DNA of 64,000 nt, from the NCBI RefSeq assembly GCF_964340395.1, contig NC_135570.1, forward strand, positions 6,756,322 through 6,820,321. The letters run 5' to 3'. Below, piece after piece: positions 49,101-58,091 of this stretch (positions within the stretch are counted from its first letter, which is position 1; every line of letters begins with the position of its first letter). Both the position numbers and the translations under genes were made by a program. The DNA is from Glandiceps talaboti (taxonomy: Eukaryota > Hemichordata > Enteropneusta > Spengelidae). The notes under the pieces are model-generated. The model had not been told where the DNA came from. It worked only from the letters and a program-made list of their open reading frames with translations, and did not search any database.

Positions 49101-51656
49101 TATACAAAAGACTATCAGCTTCAAGGTTAGTCAGCATTGTAGCGCTTCCTCTTAGTTTCCAGTTGAACGGTTACATTTAGATACAAAGCAGCTAGCAGTA
49201 GATAGTGTATCATCAAAAATTAACAAATGGAGAGCTTGTACTGAAACTAAGTTGCTGTAAAACTAGGCAGATATACTGGCAAGGGAAAAGGTTTCTCCCT
49301 GTCTCCGTTTCAATTATGCCATTTTCCATTAGTATCTTACACATAGCGTTGTTATTAGTCGTGTAGGGGTCTAGTCGGTTGGCTTTGATCCACAGATGAG
49401 ATAAAGACTATTCCAAGTTAATTTTGGATATTCCTGTCACAAAAGAAGCAGCAGTCGGCAAATCTAGCCACTACAAAGCGTATGCTTACCATCGCTGTTA
49501 TGAGCTATTAGACCTCGTTTGATCAACTTTGAACTAATTGCTTTTGAAACTCCAACTAAGTACTGAGAGTAAAGGAACTGAGGACAGTACTACGACTGAA
49601 CTCTCAACCCTGTCATCATTGTTATAAATTTGATATGAAATTCAAATTGTTATAATATATGGACTTTGACTTCCAAATGTATTAAATACTGGCGCAACCA
49701 CTTGAGTTTCGTCTGCCCATACACCATATTGTGTTAAGGGTCATACCTCCAGCTCTGTAATTGCATATGGTAATTGAAATTTCATTCATTCAGTGCTGAC
49801 AAGGGTAATGAGACATGACAGGCAAACATGGAAAATGAAATAGGAGTGGAGAGATACAGTACACTCATCATATGGTCTGGTTATTACTCTAAAAAACAGT
49901 GACTAAAGCCGCCATATCAACAAAGTTACAGGAAAAAGCGACCCTCTGTTTCTTCTGTCTTGTGAAATAAATAAATAAAATTTCTGCCATCATAACAAGA
50001 TTAGAAAAAAAATCACAACGTGACTGATTTTACTAAAGTACATATCTGAGTGAAAATTATCATTTATTGCTGAAATTTGGGAACTTTGATAAAACAAATT
50101 GTTCAAAGTTTCCTTCTGACTTTAATTGTCATTCATACTGATAGTATGATTATGAATTGAAAGTATCACCAACATGTATACATACACTTACTTTTTTTTT
50201 ACTTTTTTTTTTCATTTTTAATCAATCAATCAATCGACCGACCGACCGACCCATCATTTTAATGTTGTTGTTCTGCTTATTATTTTAATTATTTTAGTAC
50301 ATATTCCAGTGTATATTGCTGTCTATAATACTTCATTATATTTGCAAGGATTTTGTATTGTAGTTATCCATAAAATTATATTGTTGCCATGGAAACAACT
50401 CAGCCCAGATTTGAATTTTTGCAATTTCAGTGGAAATGAACATTTAACCAATTTTACTCTGTATAGTTGTTGTATGTTCAGCTTTTAATTGTTCAGTTTA
50501 AGTGTCACATTTTTTTAAAGGCCCATAGTTCAGTCCCATGAAGACCAAACTGTTTTTTACAGGTTTGCTGATATGTCTATTTTTACACCTAAATTTTAAT
50601 TCTTATCCAGGCCGAGCCTTTAATTCATAATTTTCAATGCCCTATTTTGTTAATTAATCATTTTCAATGTCTTATTGTATTTCAGAAGCATCAAATCCTA
50701 AGAAGTGTCGTGCAAGGTTTGGTTTGGATCAACAACAGCACTGGTGTAAACCATGCAGGTATACATAGTCATTGTTTTAATACCAAATTCTTTCATTTAC
50801 TGGTAAAAACTTTAATGTCCATCACTTTGTATTAAAGTGATAACAACCAAGATCAAAGTAGTATGAAAAATACAGTGTATGTAACAGACAGAATGTTAGA
50901 ATGTAACACTCACAGACATGGTTTATTTGGTACAGACAGAATGTTACAATGTAACACTCACAGACATGGTTTATTAGGTACAGACAGAATGTTACAATGT
51001 AACACTCACAGACATGGTTTATTTGGTACAGCCAGAATGTTACAATGTAACACTCACAGACATGGTTTATTTGGTACACACAGAATGTTACAATGTAACA
51101 CCCACAGGCATGGTTTATTTGGTACACACAGAATGTTACAATGTAACACTGACAGACTTGCTGCAGACATGGCTTATTTGGTGCAGACCTCAGATATTGT
51201 ATTGATTGTCTGGGATGATGCCAAATGTTTCTGGTTTTGAAAATGTTGTGTCTAACAATCAATCAAAGTTACCACACACAACTTTAAGATTATTCACTAC
51301 TATACTCATTATTGTCTCCACACAGGAGGAAGAAAAAGTGTATAAGATATATATGTGGAAGTGATGGCTCATCAGAAAACCAAGACATGGATCCTAACTC
51401 CCCTGCAATGTCAGACTCACCACAACACGACGACGAAAGGTCACCGCTATCGATGTCGGATTCACCGCCCGGTCCACCGTCACCATCACACAGTAATTCA
51501 TCCCACACATCACAAGCAAAAAAAGCATTAGATTTAACTGCTACAACTCAAACTGTAACGCAAGATTCATCTCAAAGTACTGTTTCAACAGGATCACAAA
51601 CTTTACCACAAGACCTTTCAACAACGAGTAGGGTAGAAACATTATCCAGCACGTAG
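38531..51656 (+). CDS. Tcf: TCF/LEF transcription factor (Wnt effector), seven 3' coding exons
   Basis: Exons are 38531-38687, 41793-41898, 42822-43028, 45089-45236, 46626-46791, 50686-50758 and 51326-51656. They join in frame at GT-AG sites to 395 codons plus TAG. Domains by residue: proline-rich linker 1-156, with [10 protein letters not shown] and [11 protein letters not shown] as in vertebrate TCF7L2/LEF1; HMG DNA-binding box about 168-239 ([17 protein letters not shown], then [20 protein letters not shown]); basic nuclear-localisation tail KKKKRKR 247-253; C-clamp with cysteines 269, 282, 285 and 291 ([20 protein letters not shown]); Ser/Pro-rich tail with ALDLT and PQDLS (380-384), a CtBP-binding PxDLS motif. 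TCF/LEF proteins bind CTTTGA sites and switch Wnt targets with beta-catenin or Groucho. The LVPQ repressor motif of vertebrate TCF7L1/2 is absent. The beta-catenin-binding N-terminus was not found, so this is partial at the 5' side. Identity is very secure. Confidence 0.97.
39048..39231. repeat. (GT)n / (GTAT)n compound microsatellite
   Basis: Alternating GT and GTAT blocks, then a long pure GTAT block, inside TCF intron A. Confidence 0.96.
40103..40180 (+). mobile_element. Probable tRNA-derived SINE head
   Basis: TAGCAGAATGG fits the RNA polymerase III A box (TRGYNNARNNG). About 40 bp further, GGTTTGAGGC resembles a decayed B box (GGTTCGANNC). The intervening GGTTAGAGTGGCAGGCTTTGAATC resembles a tRNA D-arm to anticodon region. 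The cloverleaf is not well preserved, so it is not called a functional tRNA. Confidence 0.45.
40530..40833 (-). mobile_element. MITE-like copy, inverted relative to the copy at 45435
   Basis: Starting at CTTTCACGCCTTCAATGATAACAG and ending at TTTATTGAGTTTGTGTGACATT, this is the reverse complement of most of 45435-45799. It shares CTACTGAGATGTTGA, GTGCTGGGTTTC, CATGGTTTACATC and TGTGAACGTTCGTTTAGG. It keeps one inverted end but lacks the other. Confidence 0.7.
41793..41898 (+). CDS. Tcf: TCF exon B: proline-rich linker
   Basis: Acceptor GTTTCTAG and donor CAATG|GTAAAC. It completes the Gly codon and reads [20 protein letters not shown], then [14 protein letters not shown]. This matches the vertebrate segment with PPHPPDI..YPLSPG..GQIPHP. 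The downstream Trp codon is split across the next junction. Confidence 0.92.
41899..42821 (+). other. TCF intron B (0.9 kb)
   Basis: Holds the compound CA/ACAT microsatellite at 42416-42636 and otherwise unremarkable AT-rich sequence. Confidence 0.75.
42416..42636. repeat. (CA)n, (ACAT)n and (GCAC)n compound microsatellite
   Basis: CA, GCAC and ACAT blocks, then a pure 25-unit CA block. The (CAAA)n run near 42667 follows shortly after. Confidence 0.95.
42822..43028 (+). CDS. Tcf: TCF exon C: linker with TALTV and [11 protein letters not shown]
   Basis: Acceptor TTTTTTCAG and donor GACAG|GTGAGA. It reads [37 protein letters not shown] and [20 protein letters not shown], closely parallel to vertebrate QPVYPIT-GGFR-PYP and [21 protein letters not shown]-like SUMO motif is changed to AKQD here. 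Confidence 0.95.
43089..43196. repeat. (GT)n / (GCGT)n microsatellite
   Basis: Alternating purine-pyrimidine GT and GCGT blocks. Such sequence readily adopts Z-DNA. Confidence 0.95.
43872..44306. repeat. Tandem repeat of about 147 bp, 3 copies, probably within an older interspersed repeat
   Basis: TTCACC(C/T)TCATATCT(C/T)TGGCATACATCAA begins at 43876, 44018 and 44165. Each unit continues with CAACCAAACCT(A/G)G, CACAAAGGTAACA and GTCATATTTGTTGTATGTGTG. The leader CCAAAGAGATCTGCCCAGAG plus GGGGTAATATTACATTCGG at 43788 looks like the edge of a dispersed element. Confidence 0.85.
44662..44977 (+). promoter_or_regulatory. Three same-orientation CTCF-like motifs in a TCF intron
   Basis: CCACTAGGTGGCGC (44662-44675), CCACTAGATGGCGC (44868-44881) and CCACAAGATGGCGC (44964-44977) fit the CTCF core CCASYAGRKGGC; the first two exactly, the third with one mismatch. 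The first two are followed by a conserved GAATGGTCCATTTT, and all three lie near TTTC(A/T)GATAGAAAGA, so the cluster arose by local duplication. Binding is inferred from motif only. Confidence 0.4.
45089..45236 (+). CDS. Tcf: TCF exon D: first half of the HMG box
   Basis: Acceptor CTTTTTCAG and donor AGGAGG|GTAGGT. It reads [40 protein letters not shown] and QILGRR, nearly identical to all animal TCF/LEF proteins. The exon ends in phase 0 after GRR, the conserved intron position inside the HMG box. Confidence 0.97.
45435..45799 (+). mobile_element. MITE-like element with about 33 bp terminal inverted repeats
   Basis: Left end AATGTCGCACAAGTTCAATA (then GATGAACTTCGTT) pairs with right end AATGAAGTTCGTTTATTGAG (then CTTGTGTGACATT). 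The interior has no ORF. A partial copy in opposite orientation lies 4.7 kb upstream in intron A. Confidence 0.75.
45818..46000. repeat. Degenerate GATATGACAT / CATGA repeat
   Basis: Irregular mixture of GATAT, GACAT and CATGACAGGATATGA units. On the - strand it gives a His/Ser/Ile/Tyr-rich artefactual frame. Confidence 0.85.
46626..46791 (+). CDS. Tcf: TCF exon E: second half of the HMG box and basic tail
   Basis: Acceptor TTTTTGTAAG and donor ACACAG|GTATGA. It reads [36 protein letters not shown] and [19 protein letters not shown]. The basic tail is the nuclear-localisation and DNA-bending segment. AVGG replaces the single Gly usual in vertebrates between DNY and KKKKRKR. The frame runs on into the intron without a stop to 47258, so intron retention would give a C-clamp-less protein with an unrelated tail. 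Confidence 0.97.
46792..50685 (+). other. TCF intron E (3.9 kb)
   Basis: Holds a fold-back element (48280-48819). A dispersed-repeat-like phrase near 47120-47240 has GGCCTGAAAAAAAATTG, CGACCCCACC and CGACCATAAACTTC. A reverse copy of the TTTTCACTAA phrase lies at 47765-47805. A short (ATCA)(GACC) run sits at 50222-50250. No additional exon recognised; vertebrate genes have alternative exons in this interval. Confidence 0.65.
48280..48819. mobile_element. Fold-back MITE-like element, copy B
   Basis: CTTGTGACAAGTAGGGAAA with ACACTTGGCACAACATG and TTGGAAGTATGGAG (left, from 48280) pairs with CCATGCTTCCACAATGCTG, TGCCAAGTGCGATTAATC and GTTTACTTTCTCTGTTTGTC (right, to 48819). An inner pair AAAGAATTGTTTCTAGTCAG / CTTGACCAGAAATAATTCTTT also matches. 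It shares these arm sequences with copy A at 13245-13587. The central 280 bp is unrelated between the two. Confidence 0.75.
50686..50758 (+). CDS. Tcf: TCF exon F: first part of the C-clamp
   Basis: Acceptor TTGTATTTCAG and donor CATGCAG|GTATAC. It reads [20 protein letters not shown] and CKPC, giving three of the four C-clamp cysteines. The C-clamp is a second DNA-binding module recognising GC-rich helper sites. It is present in most invertebrate TCFs and in vertebrate TCF7/TCF7L2 E-type isoforms. Confidence 0.96.
50759..51325 (+). other. TCF intron F (0.57 kb), mostly minisatellite
   Basis: The intron splits the C-clamp. More than half of its length is the 48 bp tandem repeat at 50880-51170. 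Confidence 0.85.
50880..51170. repeat. 48 bp minisatellite with a palindrome in each unit, about 6 copies
   Basis: ACA(G/C)ACAGAATGTTACAATG plus TAACACTCACAGACATGGTT plus TATTTGGT repeats at exactly 48 bp. Each unit carries the 15-base inverted repeat TGTTACAATGTAACA. Because 48 is 16 codons, frames stay open on + (125 codons) and - (146 codons), which is a repeat artefact. Confidence 0.92.
51326..51656 (+). CDS. Tcf: TCF exon G: last C-clamp cysteine, Ser/Pro-rich tail, stop
   Basis: Acceptor GTCTCCACACAG. It reads [20 protein letters not shown], then [19 protein letters not shown] and [11 protein letters not shown], and ends [17 protein letters not shown] before TAG. The Ser/Pro-rich stretch resembles E-tail isoforms. 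PQDLS matches the CtBP co-repressor motif PxDLS, and ALDLT resembles the ALDLP of vertebrate TCF7L2. Confidence 0.95.
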
Positions 51657-52220
51657 TACACACTGTACAAAACAAATTTGTATTACGTTTCTTGTTTTTT
51701 TTTTCATCAAGCAACATCATTTTACTCTAGAAAGTCAATTTTAGAGGGGGAAAAAAGTCAATTTTTAGGGGAATTCGAAAAAAAAATTGGCAACCTTTAA
51801 CATCTAAAAACTTGTAGGGTGGTTACCTTTGAACTTTGAACTTTGACTTTGGATCTAAAGCAGGTCATTTTAAAGACCAGAGTGCATTACAATTATAAAG
51901 GGGGCTAATACATGTCTGTGTGTAGAAATGTGTATATTATATAACAATTAAAAAGATGTGTAGTTCTTGTTCTAAATCTGTGAATGTCAGATACTTATTT
52001 TTCACTTTTTTTTGCAATGTTTGACAAACCTATAAAACTGTACAGTACAGGACAGGACAGTATTGTGTTTCAGGGGTCAAAGGTGACAGTATAGTGTTCA
52101 TGGGTCAAAGGTGACAATATGGTGTTTCAAGGGTCAAAGGTGATAGTATGGTGTTCTTGGGTCAAAGGTTACACTTGATTACAGTATCTATCCTGTATTT
52201 CGACATTACAATGTAAAAAT
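51657..52220 (+). promoter_or_regulatory. TCF 3' UTR / downstream region with CTTTGA and DR1 clusters
   Basis: At 51827-51852 four TCF/LEF-like cores stand head to tail: CTTTGA at 51827, 51834 and 51841, then CTTTGG at 51847. At 52074, 52102, 52131 and 52159 the DR1-like GGGTCA A AGGT(G/T)A occurs four times at 28-29 bp spacing. ATTAAA at 51947 could serve as a poly(A) signal. Whether these act as DNA elements, RNA elements or are just a repeat cannot be told. Confidence 0.35.
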
Positions 52221-55019
52221 TTGTTGTTTTATTTTGATGACGTTTTGGTTACTCTCTCATGGCAGACATTTCGAGTGATAAACCTAAAAGTTGTCATTAC
52301 TGATTATGGATTACGTTTACGCACAGTTCAGTCAGAGAACTCATTTGTTGATCAGTGTGTTATTTTGAGTACAGATATGCAAATTAACTGTTGTAATGAT
52401 ATTCCTACTTAGTCGCTGCAATCAAAATACTCGGCCGTTTTGTTTTTGTCCAAAGAGACATGTTTGTCATCAAGACTTTCTTTGATATTCCTGTCTTGCA
52501 CAGAGTTTGCTTGGTTTTTTGTTATGAACAGAACAGCGCCACCAAGTGGTGAGGTTATAAAAAAAACAGCCTGCCATGCTTGACATATGAAATAGCTTTG
52601 GCACACCGCTGATACTTCCCTTGCATTTCTCCTACAGGCAGGACGTGTTTTTTTTGGAATAACAGTGGTTAATTCTTGAAAACTTTAGCACCTACCACAT
52701 TTAGCGAAGCTGAGACAGGTTTCTATAAACCATGTCACAATTTTCATCACGTTGTTTGTATTCCATTACATTACATGGAATTCTTGAAAGGTGATGCATG
52801 CACAAACTTTGTAACTTTCCAGTTGAAAGGTCGCCCTCTAGAGCCAGACAGTAGAAATTGTGGAAGTTACAATATTACAACTTCCCAGTTGAAATCTCGC
52901 CCTGTAGAGAGATATAGTTGAAATGGTGTCAACATGCAATGTTTCCCATGATGCAATTGGAGTGTTTGTGATGAGTTCAGCACATTGCCATTTGAATCTG
53001 ATTGTCTGAAATAACTTCAGTTGTTGTCTTTCACTGCTACTGTGTCTGTAGCAAAAACAGCACAAAACCATTTCAGTGCTTTCTTCTCTGAGATTTGTAT
53101 CGGTCATTGCAGAACCTTGTCACATGTTATAAACCAAATGGACAGTTGATAGGATGTGACATCAAGTGTTCAAACTGAGAATTATAGTGTCACCGGACAA
53201 GAAAGCAAGAAATTCAAATGGTGGCATTTTATTGAGCTGTAATACATTCTTATAGTACATAGCTTACTGGTTCTTGACACAATAACGGCATTCTACTTTC
53301 AAATTTTTACAACTTAGAAATTGAAGGTTTGCCGAAAGATTGTGCATGTCATACACATTTTATGTTCCCCAAGAACAATTTCAAATAGATAAGAAACAGG
53401 CTTCCCACAGACCACTCATTACAAATATAAACAACATCATCCCACCCCTACTGATACACACACACACACACATACATCATCCTGGGAACAAACAAGCTAT
53501 TTAATGTCATCACATTGCATGCTCAGATTTTGAAACATACAAATTGAAAGTAGCAAGAATTTGAGTCTGCTTGTATGGTTCCCCGTGGTGACATGTGTAC
53601 ACATACAGTGCCTGTTTGTTGGCAGGAGTGTGGTGTTTTTATGTGCAATGGCTGGTCTGTGGGAAGCCTGTTTTTCATCTATCTAAAGTGTTCCCTGGGG
53701 GAACACAAAATGTGTATGATATGCACAGTCTTTCGGTCTTTCGGCGAACCTTCAATTTTTGAGCTGTATCATCCACTAATCTTTTTGGCTATTTGATGTT
53801 TCTTCTGTTCAGATGTCTGTTATGACAGGAAGTAGTACAGTAACAGGGTTTTTGTTTTAGCAGAAAATGTTATTCAGTAAAAGCGAAGTGTTCAGGCAGA
53901 GAATTCTGCATTGCTTATATCAGCCACCCACATCTAGGGAATCAAAAGTGTAGTTGAATTTTGTTAGTTATGATAATTTCACTGATTAACAGGTCATTTT
54001 CGATACTGCAAAATTAATCAACAACCATGGAGAAGTCAATTTGGTGTTCGATTCGATCATATTTATAGCCATACTTTTGCTTGAATTCTCTGTGGTTCTG
54101 CTTTCATTTTGAGCACCATATCTGACATGGTGGCATGGTTCAAAATCTCACACATTCAGACCAGTCACCAGCCAGTGACACACCCTCTTTCAAAATCACA
54201 TTATTCATAGACATAATACAAATTACAGCAGTGGCAGGCTAACCTTGATATTTACTCTGTGTATGGAGGCAACTTACAAAAAAAGAAAATTACAGTTGGG
54301 GTAATGATCACTGTTGACTGTAGAGAGCGCCCTCTAGAGTTTCTTGTGCATGTGACACAAAATCTCATCAGGCGATTTATCCAAAAAACAAGAACACTTT
54401 ATTGAGAATGAGATTACTTTGTTGGATGTACAGATTGGTGATCACGACGTTAAAAAAGTAAAACTTAAAGATAATAAGATCGAATTGAGCAACTATTTGA
54501 CAGATTCAGACTATTAGAAGTCAGTGAAATACAGTGTCTATTAGTGTTCTCACTGAATAGTACCCCATGTCACAGTTTATGAAAAGCAGGCTACAGACTA
54601 TAAACAAGGTGGATTGATGATGTGTGCTGTCCAGGAAAAGTTGAAAAATATTTGACAGTATGAGTCATGCAATCAAAACCAGGCAGGATTTGCAAGGCTG
54701 TGAACTCATCAATCTGATTAAAAATCTGATGTGGGAAATACAGTGGCATTACTTTATTTATCTCAGTTTCCGATAATTCCTTCTTGTATTTTCATTTTTT
54801 TTCCAATTTTGTTGTTCTGGTATTGAGCACCTTCTTGTTCTGGGAAAGTGCTCACTCGCAAAACAACAAAATTGAAAACAAACGACAGTATACAAAGGAA
54901 TTATAGGTACATAAAGTAATGGCGCTGTATTCCTATATCAGATTTTAATCAGAATATAACTTGTTCTTCTAGAGTATAAAGAAGATGCCAATGGAATGAC
55001 AATGTTTGCTGGTCAATAA
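52221..55019. other. Intergenic stretch, no gene recognised
   Basis: Motifs related to the CTCF core lie at 52536 (GCGCCACCAAGTGG, reverse), 52832 and 52899 (CGCCCT(C/G)TAGAG) and 54329 (GCGCCCTCTAGAG). Near 52821 and 52887 a pair TTCCCAGTTGAAA(G/T)(G/C)TCGCCCT repeats at about 66 bp. Confidence 0.4.
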
Positions 55020-55336
55020 GTATTTTCACAATATACCATGCAATATTAGTTAATTACCATGGTAACCAAGCTTTTTCGCATACCATACAATGTTTGTTAG
55101 TCAATTACCATGGTAACCAAGTTGTTTTGCGTACCATGCAATGTTTGTTAGTCAATTACCATGGTAATCAAGCTGTTTCGCATACCATGCAATGTTTGTC
55201 AATTACCATGGTAACAAGTATCTTCACATACCATACAATGTTTGTTAGTCAGTTACCATGGTAACAAGTATCTTTCACATACCATACAATATTTGTTAGT
55301 CAGTTACCATGGTAACAAGTATCTTCACATACCACA
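55020..55336. repeat. Tandem repeat of about 50-57 bp with TTACCATGGTAA palindrome, 6 copies
   Basis: The unit (A/C)ATACCATGCAATGTTTGTTAG then TCAATTACCATGGTAACAAG then TATCTTCAC (or CTGTTTCGC) repeats. Every unit centres on the perfect palindrome TTACCATGGTAA. Confidence 0.9.
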
Positions 55337-55574
55337 CAAATGTCTTGAAATAACAGAAAACTTATGGCAGCTGTCATCAAAAATAGAATTCTTTGTACTT
55401 GTGTTGTTTTCATGCCACAATCCTTTAGACCTTTTTATTCCTGTCATAATGATTGAAGTATAGATCTTGGCAATGTCTGTAGTGTAAGGTAAAAGCAGCT
55501 GGGTGATTGATTTCATGAAAATCACAACGTACCATACACCACGAGTTTCATAAGAATATACTTAGTAGTTCAAA

Positions 55575-55800
55575 TGATTGATATCTGTCACCCCTATTCC
55601 TCATCACCATAGTATAATCCAACAATAGGGATTGGTGGTGGACTGTACCAAATTGATATAAATGTGGGGATTATGAATTTATGCTGTAGTTCAAATGAGT
55701 GATGCCAGTCACCCCTGTTCCTCATCACAATAGTACAAGCCAAATATAATAACAGTGGTGGACTGTACCAAAACGAAGGTAGATATGGGGATTATGAGAG
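55575..55800. repeat. Duplication of about 118 bp
   Basis: AGTTCAAATGA(T/G)TGAT, CACCCCT(A/G)TTCCTCATCAC, GTGGTGGACTGTACCAAA and TGGGGATTATGA all occur twice in the same order. Confidence 0.85.
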
Positions 55801-56441
55801 CTATTCCCTCAATTTCATAGTATAGTTTTATAACCCACCAATGAAGGGCTGCACAGGAATCAAGAACGACTTGATGCACCGACAATGTTTGAAAAAAAAA
55901 TTCATTGCTGTGATATGTTTTGATTCACCTGCAAGTCCACTTTATTTAAGAAGGAAAGGTGATCGAAACGGAATGATTTTGCAAAAATAAAAAAATTTAA
56001 CAAAACTCCTGTACTTACTGTTTCTGTACTGAAAACCTGCTGTTAAAAATCTTACTTATTTCCTCTCAGAACTGTAAATTTAAAAAATGTCTTTTTAACT
56101 CTCTTCACAAAACACAGCAGAAAAAAAATTTGCATTGTAATTTGGGTTATTTGCTGTCCTGTTACCCTTAAAACAATGCTTTTTATTAGTGTTTTTGAAG
56201 TTTCTACTGTTGAGATATTCTTTTATTTTTTAGAAATTATAACTGAAAATTATAGTAGATTTCGAAACCAATTATTGTAAATAGGCGAAACTTGAAAACA
56301 AATCATGGCCATTAAGTGAAGTAAAAAGTATTGGTAATATCCCTGTGAAAATTGTGTCGTGTTAATATGTTGTATGTTTCTCAATAACCTAGGTGTAGAC
56401 TTGAAAGACTATTGCTACTACACTAACAACATTTGATTTTT
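55801..56441. other. Intergenic stretch, nothing recognised
   Basis: AT-rich. No gene features. Confidence 0.4.
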
Positions 56442-57829
56442 TAGCACAACTGAACTTGTTCAGTAGTGCTATAGGGATCGCCCGGCGTCTGTCTGTCTGT
56501 GTGTGTGTGTGTGTGTGGATGTGTGTGTGTGTGTGTGTGTGTAAACAACTTAAAGTCAAAAACCGCTGAACCGATTGCCACAATATTTGGTGGGTCCATT
56601 ACTTTGGGTGTCTAGTTGGAAAATTGTTCAAATCAAAATGATCGCATCACAGGTGTGTGATTTGGGTCAAAAAATGTGATTTTTGGTCAAAAAACTTAAA
56701 CTCAGAAACTACTGGGCAGATTGGTGCGAAATTTGGTGGGAACATTCTTAAGGGGGTGTAAAGTAAGATTTGTTCATGACGGGATGATTCCATCAGTGAT
56801 ATGCAAATTAGGGCTAAAAATGTGTCTTTTTGGTTAAAAATCTATAATTCTAAAACTACTGAGCAGATTGGGCTGCAATTTAATGGGAATGTATCTAGGG
56901 ATGTATGGACGAAGAAATATTAAGCATACCATGATTCCATGAGTGATATGCAAATTAGGTGTAAAAATGTTCATTTTTGGTCAAAAACTTATATCTCAAA
57001 AAGTACTTGGTCAATTAGTCTGAAACTTGGCGAGATGTTTCTAAAACTGTTATTCTGCAGATTTTCTTAAAAACATTTTGACAAAATTGGCCCTAGCGAC
57101 CATGACCACGCCCTTTAGCAACAACCAAATGGCAGTATATTTTGGTCAAATAACAACATCATCTGGTAAGCAAGTGAGTAAACATTCAAAAAATGTATGC
57201 AAATACCCTAGCAACCATGACCACGCCCATAGCAACAGCCAAACGGTGGTGTATTTCACAAAGATAACAACAGGGTTTAATAGATAATTAAATAAACATC
57301 CAAAAAACGTATGTAAATTTGCATAGCAACAAGACCACGCCCATAACAACAGCCAAATAATCATGTATATTGCAAAGATAACAACAGGAATAGAAAGACA
57401 GATGAATAAACATTCAAAAAATGTATGCAAATACCCTAGTAACCATGACCACGCCCATAGCAACAGCCAAACGGTGGTGTATTTCACAAAGATAACAACA
57501 GGGTTTAATAGACAATTGAATAAACATTCAAAAAATGTATGTAAATTTTCCTAGCAACAAGACCACGTCCATAGCAACAGCCAAATGATCACGTATATTG
57601 CAAAGACAATATCAGGAATTCATACACAAGTGAACAAAAACATACACAAATGTATGCAAATATATCTAACAACATGACCACGCCCATAGCAACAGCCAAA
57701 TGATAGTATTTATCGTAAAGATAGCAACGTGGTTGGATAGGCAACTGGATAGTTATTCAGCAAATAAACACCTATTGTTAGCATTGACTAGCATATGGAT
57801 AAACATTTTTAAAAACTACAGTTGTGCTA
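56442..57829. mobile_element. Non-autonomous DNA-element-like repeat, 1.39 kb, 11 bp inverted ends
   Basis: TAGCACAACTG at 56442 is the exact reverse complement of CAGTTGTGCTA ending at 57829. The left end continues into a subterminal hairpin (ACTGAAC/GTTCAGT) and a CTGT/GT microsatellite. The interior has two parts. The first is three to four diverged copies of a module around AAAACT(T/A)A(A/T)A...CTGA(A/G)C(C/A)GATTG...GTCAAAAA (56540-57030). The second is an array of about 114 bp units around ACCACGCCCATAGCAACAGCC (57100-57720, six copies). No transposase frame. Confidence 0.6.
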
Positions 57830-58091
57830 CAACGCCATTGGCGGTATTTTTGAATTTTTGCTATCGTTGACGTTGACGTTGACGCCTATTTTCAACTGAT
57901 GTCAAGCCACGCCTCGCTATACATATACCGTGTGCAAAACATTAGTGTAAATTTGAGTAGAATTTGATATATTCGGGTTGAAGATTCGCATTTACAAATA
58001 TGGTTGCATGATTTATATATGTCTGTGTATTCGACCAATCAGCTTGAAATGGGAATCAGAGTAGACTTGGAAGGATGAGTTAAAATTCAAT
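57830..58091. other. Intergenic spacer
   Basis: GTTGACGTTGACGTTGACGCC near 57867 is a short triplication. Nothing else noted. Confidence 0.4.
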
